Origin: Archivesica marissinica
Taxonomy: Eukaryota > Mollusca > Bivalvia > Venerida > Vesicomyidae
Direction of reading: 5' to 3'
Assembly (NCBI GenBank): GCA_014843695.1
Contig: CM026401.1
Coordinates: forward strand, 50,022,430-50,086,429
DNA length: 64,000 nt
Part shown: positions 23,072 through 33,533 of the stretch, piece after piece
Layout of the letters: every line of letters starts with the position of its first letter
How positions within the stretch are numbered: position 1 is the first letter of the stretch
Made by a program: the position numbers and the translations under genes
The notes under the pieces: generated by a model
Seen by the model: only the letters and a program-made list of their open reading frames with translations
What the model was told of the DNA's origin: nothing
The model's database searches: none

Positions 23072-23431
23072 TTTAGCCCTTTCCTTCATAGAGATTTAGG
23101 TTAATATACTATTATATCTCCATACAAACGACAGCCATTTAGCTATCATGCAGTGGATATGTAGTCGCCATATCTATCCCACCTCCATAGATATTACTGG
23201 GACTACATAGAGATTTAGGTGAATAAACTATTATATCTCCATACAAACGACAGCCATTTAGCTATCGTGCAGTGGATAAGTAGTCACCATATCTATCCCA
23301 CCTCCATAGATATTACTGGCACTACACGAGATTCTGGTCTTTATTATGAACATTGGTTTGGCTACTGCATTGTCAAAGTATGTTGTATTGGTAATGGCGT
23401 CAAGAGATGCTTCCATGAGGGAAAGGGTTAA
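23072..23431 (+). mobile_element. M3 MITE, dimeric form
   Basis: Left end 'ccctttccttcatagag', right end 'catgagggaaagggttaa'. The left ~125 bp, starting 'tagagatttaggt', is repeated directly (about 23091-23210 and 23211-23335). Confidence 0.8.
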
Positions 23432-23491
23432 GCAATAAAATACCAATTAGGTTTGATCTGGCTCTATGCTGTTAAGTTTAAATTTAAACCT

Positions 23492-23690
23492 ATTTGTTTT
23501 ACAACAATTGCAAAAAAAGCAAGCTTTAACAACTTATATTAATCACTCTCGTTGGCTCGGATGAAAGCGTATATGTGGTCATTCGTGTGGGAGGAAACCG
23601 GATTCTCCGGAGAAAACCCACCTGTCCGATCTGGTGACCACCGTACCATCTCACATACTTCCCGGTCCGAGGATCAAAACCGGTCGCATT
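23492..23690 (-). mobile_element. SINE-D, head truncated
   Basis: Tail 'ttgcaaaaaaagcaagc', body 'gtggtcattcgtgtgggagg' and B-box region 'ccgaggatcaaaaccgg' in reverse. The A-box side is lost. Confidence 0.75.
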
Positions 23691-24341
23691 GGTGACTAGT
23701 TTGCAAACATGAATATACTCTTGTCCATCACAGTATGGGTTAATTAAGCACAGCCTAACAGACATGACCACCAACATAGATATCACCTTCTCCAGTAACT
23801 GTTCTATACAAAGCCACGTTTATAGCAAAACTACTTCAATTTTCATTTGACAACCTGTGAAATTGGCTCATAATTAACTTTTTTTCGGGATTTTCTAAGT
23901 ACCCCATTTTCTAAGTACCCCGCTAAAGTGGACATAGTTACCTACGTGGTAGTTTCACTAGTTTGATTCACATGTTTTAATCCACGACTGTATTTTATTA
24001 CTTTCTTCATTATAATTATCATCAGATGGCGTAGTCGGGCAATTGAACTAGCACTATTTTATTCTACTTGTAACACATTAAATTACTACACCAACATGAA
24101 ATGGAAACCACTTTACAGGGACTCCTTCTGTGCTTTACTTCTGGTCAATTTACTGTTCTCCATTCAATTTTTACATCCTTCAAACACCACCTTGCTAGGG
24201 CTATAATCAAGTTGATCCAATCTTGATGGATTTTGACAGCTAAAGATGGCCAGGGTATTGTCTGGGTTGTGCAGATCCTAATCTATAAATACCAATGGTC
24301 AAAACATGCAGTTCATTTGCATGAAAACCTTTAGGTCAGAT
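23691..24341. other. No gene recognised
   Basis: Unique AT-rich sequence. A 23-codon minus-strand stretch near 23750-23830 looks protein-like but lacks a good acceptor or start. Confidence 0.45.
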
Positions 24342-24712
24342 TGTGTGTGTGTTTTACTTTTATAAATCATCGCTACCGGTTGTCCATATGAGCGACGTCT
24401 ATTGATGAGATTAGTCGTTTTATGATGATGATTGAGCTTATTTACCCTCGCTGCCGGCGAACCATATTGGCGAGCTGAATTTAGTCGTTTTAGAATTTAG
24501 AGGATAGTGCAATGATACAGACAGAGACCCATTCCAAAGTCTCCTCTGGTTCTTTTATGGGCAACGCGTAAAGCACCGACACGAGACCTCTGTCTAAATT
24601 CTCATCAGAAAGACTATGATATGAGTCATTTTAGCATAGCATAGCGGGGGATCGAACCTGTTACCCTGGATTACACATCCAGCGTGCTAACCACCAGACC
24701 ACTGATCCGCTA
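24342..24712 (-). mobile_element. SINE-A with an inserted tail segment
   Basis: Complete head with the tRNA-like loop reading TGT (Thr) and B box 'ggttcgatccccc'. The tail region carries an extra ~65 bp, 'gatgatgattgagcttattt' onward, followed by a second 'agtcgtttta'. The same words occur at 15243. Confidence 0.8.
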
Positions 24713-24807
24713 CAATTACAGATTATTCACACGAGTGTTGAATCATATAGGATGTCTAAATGATTTGTGTTTTATGGACTTCTGGCAATATTACGAGCAG
24801 TCTTTTC

Positions 24808-24904
24808 AGCTACAAATAAGAAAAAATCATTTATTGACTTGCCGTCTGCTACAATTATTTGAACTAATTATAGCCTTTATTTTACCCAGCATGCAAAGTG
24901 TTAA
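24808..24904 (-). mobile_element. M4 MITE-like repeat, partial
   Basis: Minus-strand copy ending 'acccagcatgcaaagtgtt' plus AA. The distal half is missing. Confidence 0.65.
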
Positions 24905-24996
24905 AGATGCTGGCAGGACAATTGCATACACTGTCTAATTTCGTACAGGAATACGACATGTAAAAAGAATCCAGTTGTGGCAAATAATTATATCTC

Positions 24997-25296
24997 TGTG
25001 TTTGTGTGTTTTACGTTTATTTATCGTCGCTACCGGTTACCCATATGAGCGACGCCTCCTGAAGAGATTAGTCGTTTTCGAGTTTTGGAGGATAGTGCAA
25101 TGATACAGACAGGAACCCATTCCAAAGTCTCCTCTGGTTATTTTACGTGCACAGTGTAAAGCACCGACACGAGACCTCGGTTTAACGTCCCATCGGAAAG
25201 ACTGTTAATTTGATTAGGGTCAGACGGGGGATCGAACCTGCAATCCCTGGATTACCAGTCCAGCGTGTTACCACTGGACTACAGATCCGGCAGACA
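24997..25296 (-). mobile_element. SINE-A with 19-bp target duplication
   Basis: Full-length copy from tail 'gtgtgttttacgtttattta' to head 'ggactacagatccgg'. 'tggcaaataattatatctc' (24978-24996) and 'tggcaaataattttatctc' (25297-25315) flank it, matching 18 of 19 bases. Confidence 0.9.
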
Positions 25297-25331
25297 TGGC
25301 AAATAATTTTATCTCAATATTTATATGGAGG

Positions 25332-25565
25332 TTAACCCTTTCAACACCACAGACCTCTAAATAGGCTTACAAAAAGTGTAGATCCAGATGAGCCGGCTCG
25401 TCTCATCAGGATCTGCACTTTTTTCAAGTAATATAACTATTTTTAGAGGAAAAAAATACCCATTTTGATAAATGAACTGATCCAAACGTAATTTTGTTAT
25501 TAATTTATTGGTCTAAAAATATCATGGACCAGTCCATGTCAGTTACTTGGGGTTGAATGGGTTAA
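25332..25565 (+). mobile_element. M2 MITE, complete
   Basis: TTAA on both ends, with termini 'ccctttcaacaccac' and 'gggttgaatggg'. It has no coding capacity and is piggyBac-like by target and termini. Confidence 0.8.
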
Positions 25566-26287
25566 GTGCTTGACATTATGGTAATTGGAAATGTAATCTA
25601 GTCCCAATTATTGTGTTTTATTATTGTAAACATGGAAATAAACGGGCACATTTTACCAATGTAATTTTCAATGCAATGTTGGTTGGTCATCTGCTGGGCG
25701 CAATATAATCTAGAAGAAATAATCTCTCTTTAACTACCTCACTTAATTTTCCCTGTAAGATATATTCTATGGAACAGATAATTAGAAAATGTGACTATTG
25801 CCTTACCTTACATTTTTCGACAGCAAGTTATTTAGGAAATAATATTTGTCTTGCCTTTGTTTATTGGCCAATAAACTACGGTTTTAAGTTCTCATGCTCA
25901 GGAACTAACCAGACAGGTATGCGTAATTTCTCATCTTCTAATTGTTGTTTCTCTTTCATTTAATTTTCAAAACCTGTCATGTTCTGTACTCTTAAGTATT
26001 ACATATTTACATAAATATTATGAATTAAGTTTAGTAATGTTATATGTAAGTACATATATGTCATCATTCTAAAACATTACATTTTCCCTAAAGAAAAATC
26101 ATTGATTTATGAAATTGTAAACTATTATGCTATGAAATGTTTGTGTACATTATTTAGAAAGGAGAGGACAATCATAAGCTATACAGCTTTCTGTCCAATT
26201 CCTTATATCAGTTGTTGTAAATAATCATGTATTGACAGAAAATATATATGTTTAAACTAACCAATTCAATGATGGGCTGCGGCTGGC
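25566..26287. other. No gene or repeat recognised
   Basis: AT-rich sequence. An open frame of 64 codons at 25769-25963 has no recognisable domain. Confidence 0.45.
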
Positions 26288-27335
26288 AAATCAAACCAAT
26301 CAGCTGCAACCACTCGCAGATCAAACCAATCAGCTGCAACCACTCGCAGATCAACCAATCAGCTGCAACCACTCACAGATCAAACCAATCAGCTGCAATC
26401 ACTCACAGATCAAACAAATCAGCTGCAACGAATCGCAGATCAAACCAATCAGCTGCAACCACTTGCAGATCAAACCAATCAGCTGCAACCACTCGCAGAT
26501 CAAACAAATCAGCTGCAACCAATCAGCTGCAACCACTCGCAGATCAAACAAATCAGCTGCAACCACTCACAGATCAAACAAATCAGCTGCAACCACTCAC
26601 AGATCAAACAAATCAGCTGCAATCACTCACAGATCAAACCAATCAGCTGCAATCACTCACAGATCAAACCAATCAGCTGCAACGAATCGCAGATCAAACC
26701 AATCAGCTGCAACCACTTGCAGATCAAACCAATCAGCTGCAACCACTCGCAGATCAAACAAATCAGCTGCAACCAATCAGCTGCAACCACTCGCAGATCA
26801 AACAAATCAGCTGCAACCACTCACAGATCAAACAAATCAGCTGCAACCACTCACAGATCAAACAAATCAGCTGCAATCACTCACAGATCAAACCAATCAG
26901 CTGCAATCACTCACAGATCAAACCAATCAGCTGCAACCACTCGCAGATCAAACCAATCAGCTGCAACCACTTGCAGATCAAACCAATCAGCTGCAATCAC
27001 TCACAGATCAAACCAATCAGCTGCAACCACTCACAGATCAAACCAATCAGCTGCAACCACTCACAGATCAAACCAATCAGCTGCAACCACTCGCAGATCA
27101 AACCAATCAGCTGCAACCACTCGCAGATCAAACCAATCAGCTGCAATCACTCACAGATCAAACCAATCACCTGCAACCACTCACAGATTAAACGAATCAG
27201 CTGCAACCACTCACAGATTAAACGAATCAGCTGCAACCACTCACAGATTAAACGAATCAGCTGCAACCACTCACAGATTAAACGAATCAGCTGCAACCAC
27301 TCACAGATTAAACGAATCAGCTGCAACCACGCCAA
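26288..27335. repeat. 30-bp minisatellite, about 35 copies, CAGCTG in nearly every unit
   Basis: Unit 'aatcagctgcaaccactcgc' plus 'agatcaaacc'. A block of about 260 bp appears twice (from about 26400 and 26655), showing secondary duplication. The last six units share 'agattaaacg'. CAGCTG is an E-box class bound by many bHLH dimers. Confidence 0.97.
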
Positions 27336-27356
27336 AGTCATCGTGTTTTGCTGATC

Positions 27357-27597
27357 CGCAGGTTCGATCCCCCGTCTGATCCTAATAAAATTAACAGTCT
27401 TTCAGATGGGACGTTAAACAGAGGTCTCGTGTCGGTGCTGTACACCGTGCACGTAAAAGAACCAGAGGAGACTCTGGAATGGGTCTTTATCTGTATCATT
27501 GCACAATCCTCCAAAAATCTAAAATGACTAATCTCTTCAAGAGGCTTCGCTCATATGAGCAACCCGTAACAACGATGAATAAAAGTAAAACACCCAC
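27357..27597 (+). mobile_element. SINE-A, 5' truncated, with 12-bp target duplication
   Basis: Starts inside the T-arm at 'cgcaggttcgatccccc' and ends 'aaaagtaaaacacc'. 'gttttgctgatc' flanks it at 27345-27356 and 27598-27609. Confidence 0.9.
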
Positions 27598-27767
27598 GTT
27601 TTGCTGATCAAGTGTTAATTGGTGCAACATATCAGCAGCTGTGCTAGTAACCAAAGATTATCGTTCCCTTTGCATTTAGTAAATTAGTCTGCAACAGAAC
27701 ACAGCATGTGCCCCTCTGATTACATGATAAAGGCTGGAAAGAACTGGGCCATAAACCGAAGGATTTA

Positions 27768-28002
27768 GATGAGGCACATGCCCACCAACCAAATTTCTCC
27801 AACAAAATTAATAAACTCTACTCTTTAAAACTTCTATATAACGAAAGACGAAACTTTACTGAGTAGTAATATATTATTGAGTTTTCTTAGATGAGGTACA
27901 CGCCCACCAACCAAATTTCAATCTGATCCAACAAAATTAATAAACCCTACTCTTTAAAGCTTCTATATAACGAAAGACGAAACTTTACTGAGTAGTAATA
28001 TA
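27768..28002. repeat. Direct duplication of about 120 bp
   Basis: 'cccaccaaccaaatttc' to 'tactgagtagtaatata' occurs at 27768-27888 and again from 27889. The second copy is interrupted by the MITE at 28003. Confidence 0.9.
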
Positions 28003-28266
28003 GAGTGGTGGAACCTATGCTCGGCGTAAATCCTACATATCATGGCCTATAAAAAAAAGTTAAATGCACTTGCCGTATATTATTATTTTCTTAAGTCGTG
28101 AACACAACTTTCATAAAATTGTTGTTGAAAATTTTAGCTTCATTACATGACCATGCGCCTAAATACAGCTATCGCAACGACACCTGTTTCCATGGGGAAC
28201 TAGATACTTTAGGGCACCTATGCTACACCGAGCATAGGAATACGCCGAGCATAGGTTCCACCACTT
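28003..28266. mobile_element. 264-bp MITE with TA target duplication
   Basis: Perfect inverted termini of 25 bp (28004-28028 and 28241-28265), beginning 'agtggtggaacctatgctcg'. TA on both sides. The uninterrupted 'aatatattattgag' at about 27869-27882 is the empty site. TA targets point to a Tc1/mariner-type non-autonomous element. Confidence 0.85.
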
Positions 28267-28317
28267 TATTATTGAGTTTTCTTGTTTCTCATCAACTAAA
28301 GATTTAAGCGTCTCCGT

Positions 28318-28478
28318 TGTTAAATGGATTTGGCGTCCTTGAAACTTGTTTATTTAACGCCTATTTCTACATATAAATAACACATATATAATATAAACCT
28401 ACTCTATATCGAGAAGTTTGAGCCACGCCAGAATCACGGTGGTGGTGTCCTTAGACAAAACTATTTAAATCCACATTG
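28318..28478 (+). mobile_element. SINE-B-like element, 5' part
   Basis: A variant head ('aaatggatttggcgtcct') also seen at 30495. It runs to 'atttaaatccacattg', where an inner SINE-B interrupts it. The remainder is at 28675-28792. Confidence 0.6.
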
Positions 28479-28674
28479 GAAGTCGTGATAGCACAGTGGT
28501 GAAAGGCCCGGGGTTCGAGCCCCGCTGGAGCCGTTACTATTGTGCCCTTAGGCAAGGCGTTTAAATTCCACGTTACCTCTTCTCTCTCTCCCTCATGGCG
28601 ATGGATTCCATCAAGGAGAGGTCTCGAGCGTGAGAACTTGTTTCGCAATCGAGCTAAAATAATTAGTATAAACT
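28479..28674 (+). mobile_element. SINE-B nested in a SINE-B-like element
   Basis: Head 'gaagtcgtgatagcacagtg', B box 'ggggttcgagccccgctgg', body 'aaggcgtttaaattcca', tail 'ttgtttcgcaatcgagc'. Flanked by 'aaatccacattg' (28467-28478) and 'aaatccacaatg' (28675-28686). Confidence 0.85.
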
Positions 28675-28792
28675 AAATCCACAATGCCTCTTCTCTCTCC
28701 ATCATGGGCAGTGGATTCCATCACGGACCAAGGTCTCGAGAGTGATCAATATAAGTTGTAAGAACTTGTTTCGCAATCAAGCTAAAAGACAT
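28675..28792 (+). mobile_element. SINE-B-like element, 3' part
   Basis: Resumes at 'aaatccacaatgcctcttc' and ends in the shared tail 'ttgtttcgcaatcaagct'. Confidence 0.75.
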
Positions 28793-29104
28793 TTGTAAGA
28801 ATTGGTAAGAATTATTGTATTAGGCGACATATATACCGGGTGGTACCAGAGGGACTGATACCATTTCCTAATAACGTCGCAATAACGAAATCAAATCTGG
28901 CTTTTTTGGCATCTGAACAGAACGAATCTGAGGTAATCGGGTAAATGTAAATCTAGGTAGCAGACAAATGCCAGGGAAACATGCTTTAGACATGAGATCT
29001 ACCTGTAACTATAAATTACCTTGATCTGTATGTAAACACCTATATTACTGCAGTACAAACATTCTTACTCAATTCCAATACAATCTCGCTCTTATCTTCT
29101 ATTG
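28793..29104. other. No gene or repeat recognised
   Basis: Unique sequence with no supportable feature. Confidence 0.45.
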
Positions 29105-29347
29105 TTAAACCATTCAACACCAAGTAACTCACATGGACTGGTCCATGATATTCATAAACCAATAAATGAATCAGAAAATCACATTTGGACAAGTTCATTT
29201 ATCAAAATGGGTAAATTATTTTTTTAAAATTGTAATATTACTGGCAAAAAGTGCAGATCCTGATGAGACGGCTCATCACGAGCCGGCTCATCTGGATCTA
29301 CACTTTTTGTAAGCCTATTTAGAGGTCTGCGGTGTTGAAAGGGTTAA
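29105..29347 (-). mobile_element. M2 MITE
   Basis: Reverse orientation: 'accattcaacaccaag' at the left and 'ggtgttgaaagggttaa' at the right. Directly followed by 'cccatttgattgtgga', a remnant of an M1 end sharing the TTAA. Confidence 0.8.
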
Positions 29348-29367
29348 CCCATTTGATTGTGGATTGT

Positions 29368-29596
29368 GGAAGTCGTGATAGCGCAGTGGATGCGCATTCG
29401 CTTCAGGTGCGAAATGTCTGGAGTTTGAGCCCCGCTGGAGCCGTTACGATTGTGCCCTTAGGCAAGGCATTTAAATTCCACATTGCCTCTTCTCTCTCCC
29501 TCGTGGCGATGGATTCCATCAGGAATGAGGTCTCGAGAGTGATAAATATAAGTTGTAATAACTTGTTTCACAATCGAGCTAAAATAAATTTGTATA
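29368..29596 (+). mobile_element. SINE-B, full length
   Basis: Head 'ggaagtcgtgatagcgcagt', tRNA-like stem 'ttcgc...gcgaa', 'gtttgagccccgctgg', tail 'tttcacaatcgagctaaaat'. The 3' end is overrun by an M1 MITE. Confidence 0.88.
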
Positions 29597-29840
29597 AACC
29601 CATTTATTCTGGATACCGTTCAAACAGTATTTGCAAAGAACATAGAGCCAGATCAGCTGCCACGGAACGTGCCGTCTGATCAGGCTCTGTGCTGTTTGCT
29701 ATTCAGATGATCTTGCTAAGACACTTGGCTATGTAGCAAACAACATAGATCCTGATCAGCACGCAGCGTCACGCTGCGGCTGATCTGGATCTATATGGTT
29801 TGCAAAAGCCTTTAAATGTATCCAGAATGAAATGGGTTAA
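29595..29840 (+). mobile_element. M1 MITE
   Basis: 'cccatttattctggatacc' to 'atccagaatgaaatgggtt'. The left TTAA has decayed to ATAA. Confidence 0.82.
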
Positions 29841-29892
29841 TGATGGTTGTCTATAGGTTCATGTTTATATGGAATATAGTGTTCAAACAATA

Positions 29893-30112
29893 ACTGGAGT
29901 TCGAGCCCCGCTGGAGCCGTTACGATTGTGTCCTTAGGCAAGGCATTTAAATTCCACGTTGCCTCTTCTCTCCCTCGTGGCGATGGATTCCATCAGGAAT
30001 GAGGTCTCGAGAGTGATTTATATAAGTTGAAAGAACTTGTTTCGCAATCGAGCTAAAATAAATTTGTATAATAAAAAAAAAAAAAAAAAATAAAAAAAAA
30101 AAAAAAAAAAAT
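29893..30112 (+). mobile_element. SINE-B, head truncated, with A-rich tail
   Basis: Starts 'ggagttcgagccccgctgga', has the full body and tail, then about 40 A-rich bases (30072-30112). Confidence 0.82.
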
Positions 30113-30192
30113 AACTCAATACACAGGCAATTGGAAAACTGCAATATTTAGAAACGGAATTTTGTTCCCTATATTTCACATCTTTAGCATGA

Positions 30193-30400
30193 TTGCTTCT
30201 CACAAATGCAACCCGAGTTTTAACCTCGTTCCGGGAATTATGTGAGATGGTATGGTGGTCGCATGTTTGCACGGCGGGTGCGTTTTCTCCAGGTATTCCG
30301 GTTTTCCTCCCACATCAATGACAATAATATACGCTTGCATCTGCGCCAACGAAACTGATTAATATAAGTTGTTATATAATTTGTTTAGCCATCTTTGTAA
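30193..30400 (+). mobile_element. SINE-D, diverged
   Basis: 'gcttctcacaaatgcaaccc', 'aattatgtgagatggtatgg', 'tattccggttttcctcccac' and 'aatataagttgtta' occur in family order. Confidence 0.72.
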
Positions 30401-30479
30401 TTTAAACAAAGTTTATACTATTATTCAATTGTTAGAAAACGAAATATTTATGAGAAGTGTTTTTTCTTACATTAAAATG

Positions 30480-30725
30480 TGGCTCCGGGTGTGGTGTCAT
30501 TAATGGATATGGCGTCTGCCTCGAAATCGAGAGGCTTTGAATTAGAATCCAGCCATAACCACGGTGATGGTGCCTTAGGCAAGACACTTAATTAAATCCA
30601 CATTGCCTCTTCTCTCTCCCTCATGGCGATGAATTCCATCAAGAGAGAGTCTCGAGAGTGATTAAAATCCAAAATATTGTATAAGTACTTGTTTCGCAAT
30701 CAAGCTAAAATAAATTTATATAAAC
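30480..30725 (+). mobile_element. SINE-B-like element with variant head
   Basis: 'aatggatatggcgtctgcct' replaces the usual head. It shares body 'attgcctcttctctctccct' and tail 'ttgtttcgcaatcaagct' with SINE-B. Confidence 0.75.
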
Positions 30726-30889
30726 TATTCACAATTTCTAGACCCTCATCCTCGCCCGCGCACCCTTTTTACATGTTGCACCCCCTCCCCGCCAATGTTA
30801 ATTGAGTTGGGGAGAAAACATTGAACAAAAGTCCGCCACACTAATATTAAATAAAACAAATAAATAATATGTCACCCCTTACCAACCCT

Positions 30890-31170
30890 GGTAAGGTCAG
30901 AATATTTGGGAGAAGTGAGAAAGCATGTGATCGCTTCCTTAAATGGTGTTCTGCAAAATAGGGTTAAAATGCACAGTACAACCATTAAATACAACATTTG
31001 AATAGAAGGAGTACTTTATAATGGGCCAGTTTCTAGACAACATTTTGTTTGAAAATCGTAGAAACCAAAACATATTTTTTTTTTTTTAGGGATAAGTGGG
31101 GCCCCAGAGGGCGAAGTCAGGGTCCTTAGGGCGACAATTTCGCCCACATCGCCCTCTAAACTGATCCCTG
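30890..31170. mobile_element. R1 hAT-like element, second copy
   Basis: Reverse complement of 21019-21325 with an intact 'gatccctg' end and a degraded other end. Shares 'ggggccccagagggcgaagt' in reverse. Confidence 0.65.
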
Positions 31171-31504
31171 CCTTATCTGCTTTATATGAGAATATAAGAA
31201 TTAATTTCTAATGGCCTTATATCTAATGTTCCTGCATTATAATTAAGTCTTCATCACATTGCTATTTTAATCCAGTAGCTGAAGATATCTGCAGATGATT
31301 AACTTAGAAACATTTTAAGAGGTTTTTGTATAACAAAAATAATCCACATTTTGAAGCAATTTGCCAATTGTTGCAGTTTGCTCAGCTTGCCAAATTTTAA
31401 GGAGCCAGATGAGGAAAGCAGTGGAAATGGCTGCTCGGCACAGGTGACTGCTTAATAGAGGTCAAATGCATCATCAGATTCCAGTTTGGGAATGTAGAAG
31501 CTGC
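31171..31504. other. No gene or repeat recognised
   Basis: Unique AT-rich sequence before the 21-bp array. Confidence 0.45.
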
Positions 31505-32090
31505 CCGACTTATACAGGCTGGCTGTGACTTATACATGCTGGCTGCGACATATACATGCTGGCTGCGACTTATACAGGCTGGCTGCGACTTATACATGGC
31601 TGGCTGCGACTTATACATGGCTGGCTGCGCCTTATACATGGCTGGCTGCGACTTATATAGGCTGGCTGTGACTTATACATGGCTGGCTGCGACTTATACA
31701 TTGCTGGCTGTGACTTATACATGGCTGGCTGCGCCTTATACATGGCTGGCTGCGACTTATATAGGCTGGCTGTGACTTATACATGCTGGCTGCGACTTAT
31801 ACATGGCTGGCTGTGACTTATACATGGCTGGCTGCGACTTATACATGGCTGGCTGCGACTTATACATGGCTGGCTGCCACTTATACATGGCTGGCTGTGA
31901 CTTATACATGGCTGGCTGCGACTTATACAGGCTGGCTGCGACTTATACATGGCTGGCTGCAACTTATACATGGCTGGCTGTGACTTATACATGGCTGGCT
32001 GTGACTTATACATGGCTGGCTGCAACTTATACAGGCTGGCTGCAACTTATACATGGCTGGCTGCGACTTATACATGGCTGGCTGCGTAAA
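31505..32090. repeat. 21-bp minisatellite, about 28 copies
   Basis: Units 'cttatacatggctggctgcg' plus A, with 19- and 20-bp variants. Confidence 0.96.
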
Positions 32091-32195
32091 CTGTCATATT
32101 CTTGTTGAGAAAGATGGTGTACTGGTTTATATTCGGGTAATATTAGTAAGACATGCTAACAATGATTGAGGCACTTTCAGTTCAATATTATCATG

Positions 32196-32345
32196 CTATG
32201 TAATGAGAGACATTTGTCAGTTACTGCCCCTGAATACTCATGAAAGCAGATTGGTCCTCTTAATTGGCTTCCTCTGTTTTTATCGTTGTTTCCTTTGCAC
32301 AACATGATATCTGTTTTCAGTAGTTTTCTCATCTTATAATTATTA
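32196..32345 (+). repeat. Dispersed repeat R3
   Basis: 'tgtcagttactgcccctga', 'attggtcctcttaattggc' and 'tttttatcgttgtttccttt' match 6012-6166 in reverse. Confidence 0.65.
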
Positions 32346-32351
32346 AATTAC

Positions 32352-32979
32352 GAGGTGACAGCTAACACAGGTTTGACTGTATAATAGAGGTGACAGCTAA
32401 TACATGTTTGACTGTATAATAGAGGTGACAGCTAACACAGGGTTGACTGTATAATAGAGGTGACAGCTAATACAGGTTTGACTGTATAATAGAGGTGACA
32501 GCTAACACAGGGTTGACTGTATAATAGAGGTGACAGCTAACACAGGGTTGACTGTATAATAGAGGTGACAGCTAACACAGGGTTGACTGTATAATAGAGG
32601 TGACAGCTAACACAGGGTTGACTGTATAATAGAGGTGACAGCTAACACAGGGTTGACTGTATAATAGAGGTGACAGCTAACACAGGGTTGACTGTATAAT
32701 AGAGGTGACAGCTAACACAGGGTTGACTGTATAATAGAGGTGACAGCTAACACAGGGTTGACTGTATAATAGAGGTGACAGCTAACACAGGGTTGACTGT
32801 ATAATAGAGGTGACAGCTAACACAGGGTTGACTGTATAATAGAGGTGACAGCTAACACAGGGTTGACTGTATAATAGAGGTGACAGCTAACACAGGGTTG
32901 ACTGTATAATAGAGGTGACAGCTAACACAGGTCTGACTGTACAATAGAGGTGACTGCTAACACAGGTTTGACTGTAACA
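32352..32979. repeat. 35-bp minisatellite built from a MITE end, about 18 copies
   Basis: Units 'gaggtgacagctaacacagg' plus 'gttgactgtataata'. Reverse-complemented, they begin TACAGTCAA and parallel the left 45 bp of the MITE at 35270-35451, including 'acctgtgtt' and 'gtcacct'. Confidence 0.95.
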
Positions 32980-33254
32980 GAACAAAAGTTCACACACCAA
33001 GCCTCCAACTACTGGTACATTATTACACCATTACTCTCACTAGGTAAGAAAGAGATCAGTAGTCTGATATTCTCAAATTAATATTCTCATTCCTTGGTAA
33101 GAGCGTCACGGCAACAGGCGTTTTATTGTGTAACTGTTTCACAAAGCCGCCCTAAAGAACATACTATTACAGGTTAATTCACCATCTAATTGTATCACAA
33201 ACTTTACAATTCTTCATTTGCCAACTCAATTAGAGAAGCAAAGCAGCAAATGCA
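32980..33254. other. No gene recognised
   Basis: Unique sequence; no feature seen. Confidence 0.45.
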
Positions 33255-33420
33255 TTAACTCTTTGCATGCTGGGTAAAATATAAAGCTATAAATAGTTCA
33301 AATATTTGTAGCAGACGACAATTCATTGTGCTTTTCGTATTAGTAACTTAAAACTCTGGAAATATGTCATTTAATTTCATTAGAATTGTGTTTTTACGAC
33401 ACAATTCTAATGAAATTGCA
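33255..33420 (+). mobile_element. M4 MITE-like repeat with perfect hairpin
   Basis: Starts TTAACTC plus 'tttgcatgctgggtaa'. At 33373-33391 and 33399-33417 there is a perfect 19-bp inverted repeat ('aatttcattagaattgtgt') with a 7-base loop. Confidence 0.75.
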
Positions 33421-33431
33421 TGTTGTTTTTT

Positions 33432-33532
33432 TTAAACTTTATTTATTTTCACAATTGCGAAGCAAGTTCTAACAACTTATATTAATCACTCTCGTTGGCG
33501 CGGATGAAAGCGTAAATGTGGTCATTCGTGTG
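33432..33532 (-). mobile_element. SINE-D 3' fragment
   Basis: Tail and adjoining body ('acaattgcgaagcaagttct', 'gatgaaagcgtaaatgtggt') up to 'cattcgtgtggg', where an M1 fragment begins. Confidence 0.75.
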
Positions 33533-33533
33533 G

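Noticed and set aside
23750..23830. Protein-like 23-codon minus-strand stretch as a last exon
   Set aside because: Too short, preceded by an in-frame stop, and no good splice acceptor.
24640..24712. Functional tRNA-Thr gene
   Set aside because: The tRNA-like sequence continues into the SINE-A body and occurs in many copies; the arms contain mismatches.
26288..27335. CRISPR-like array
   Set aside because: Units are contiguous with no unique spacers, and the context is eukaryotic.
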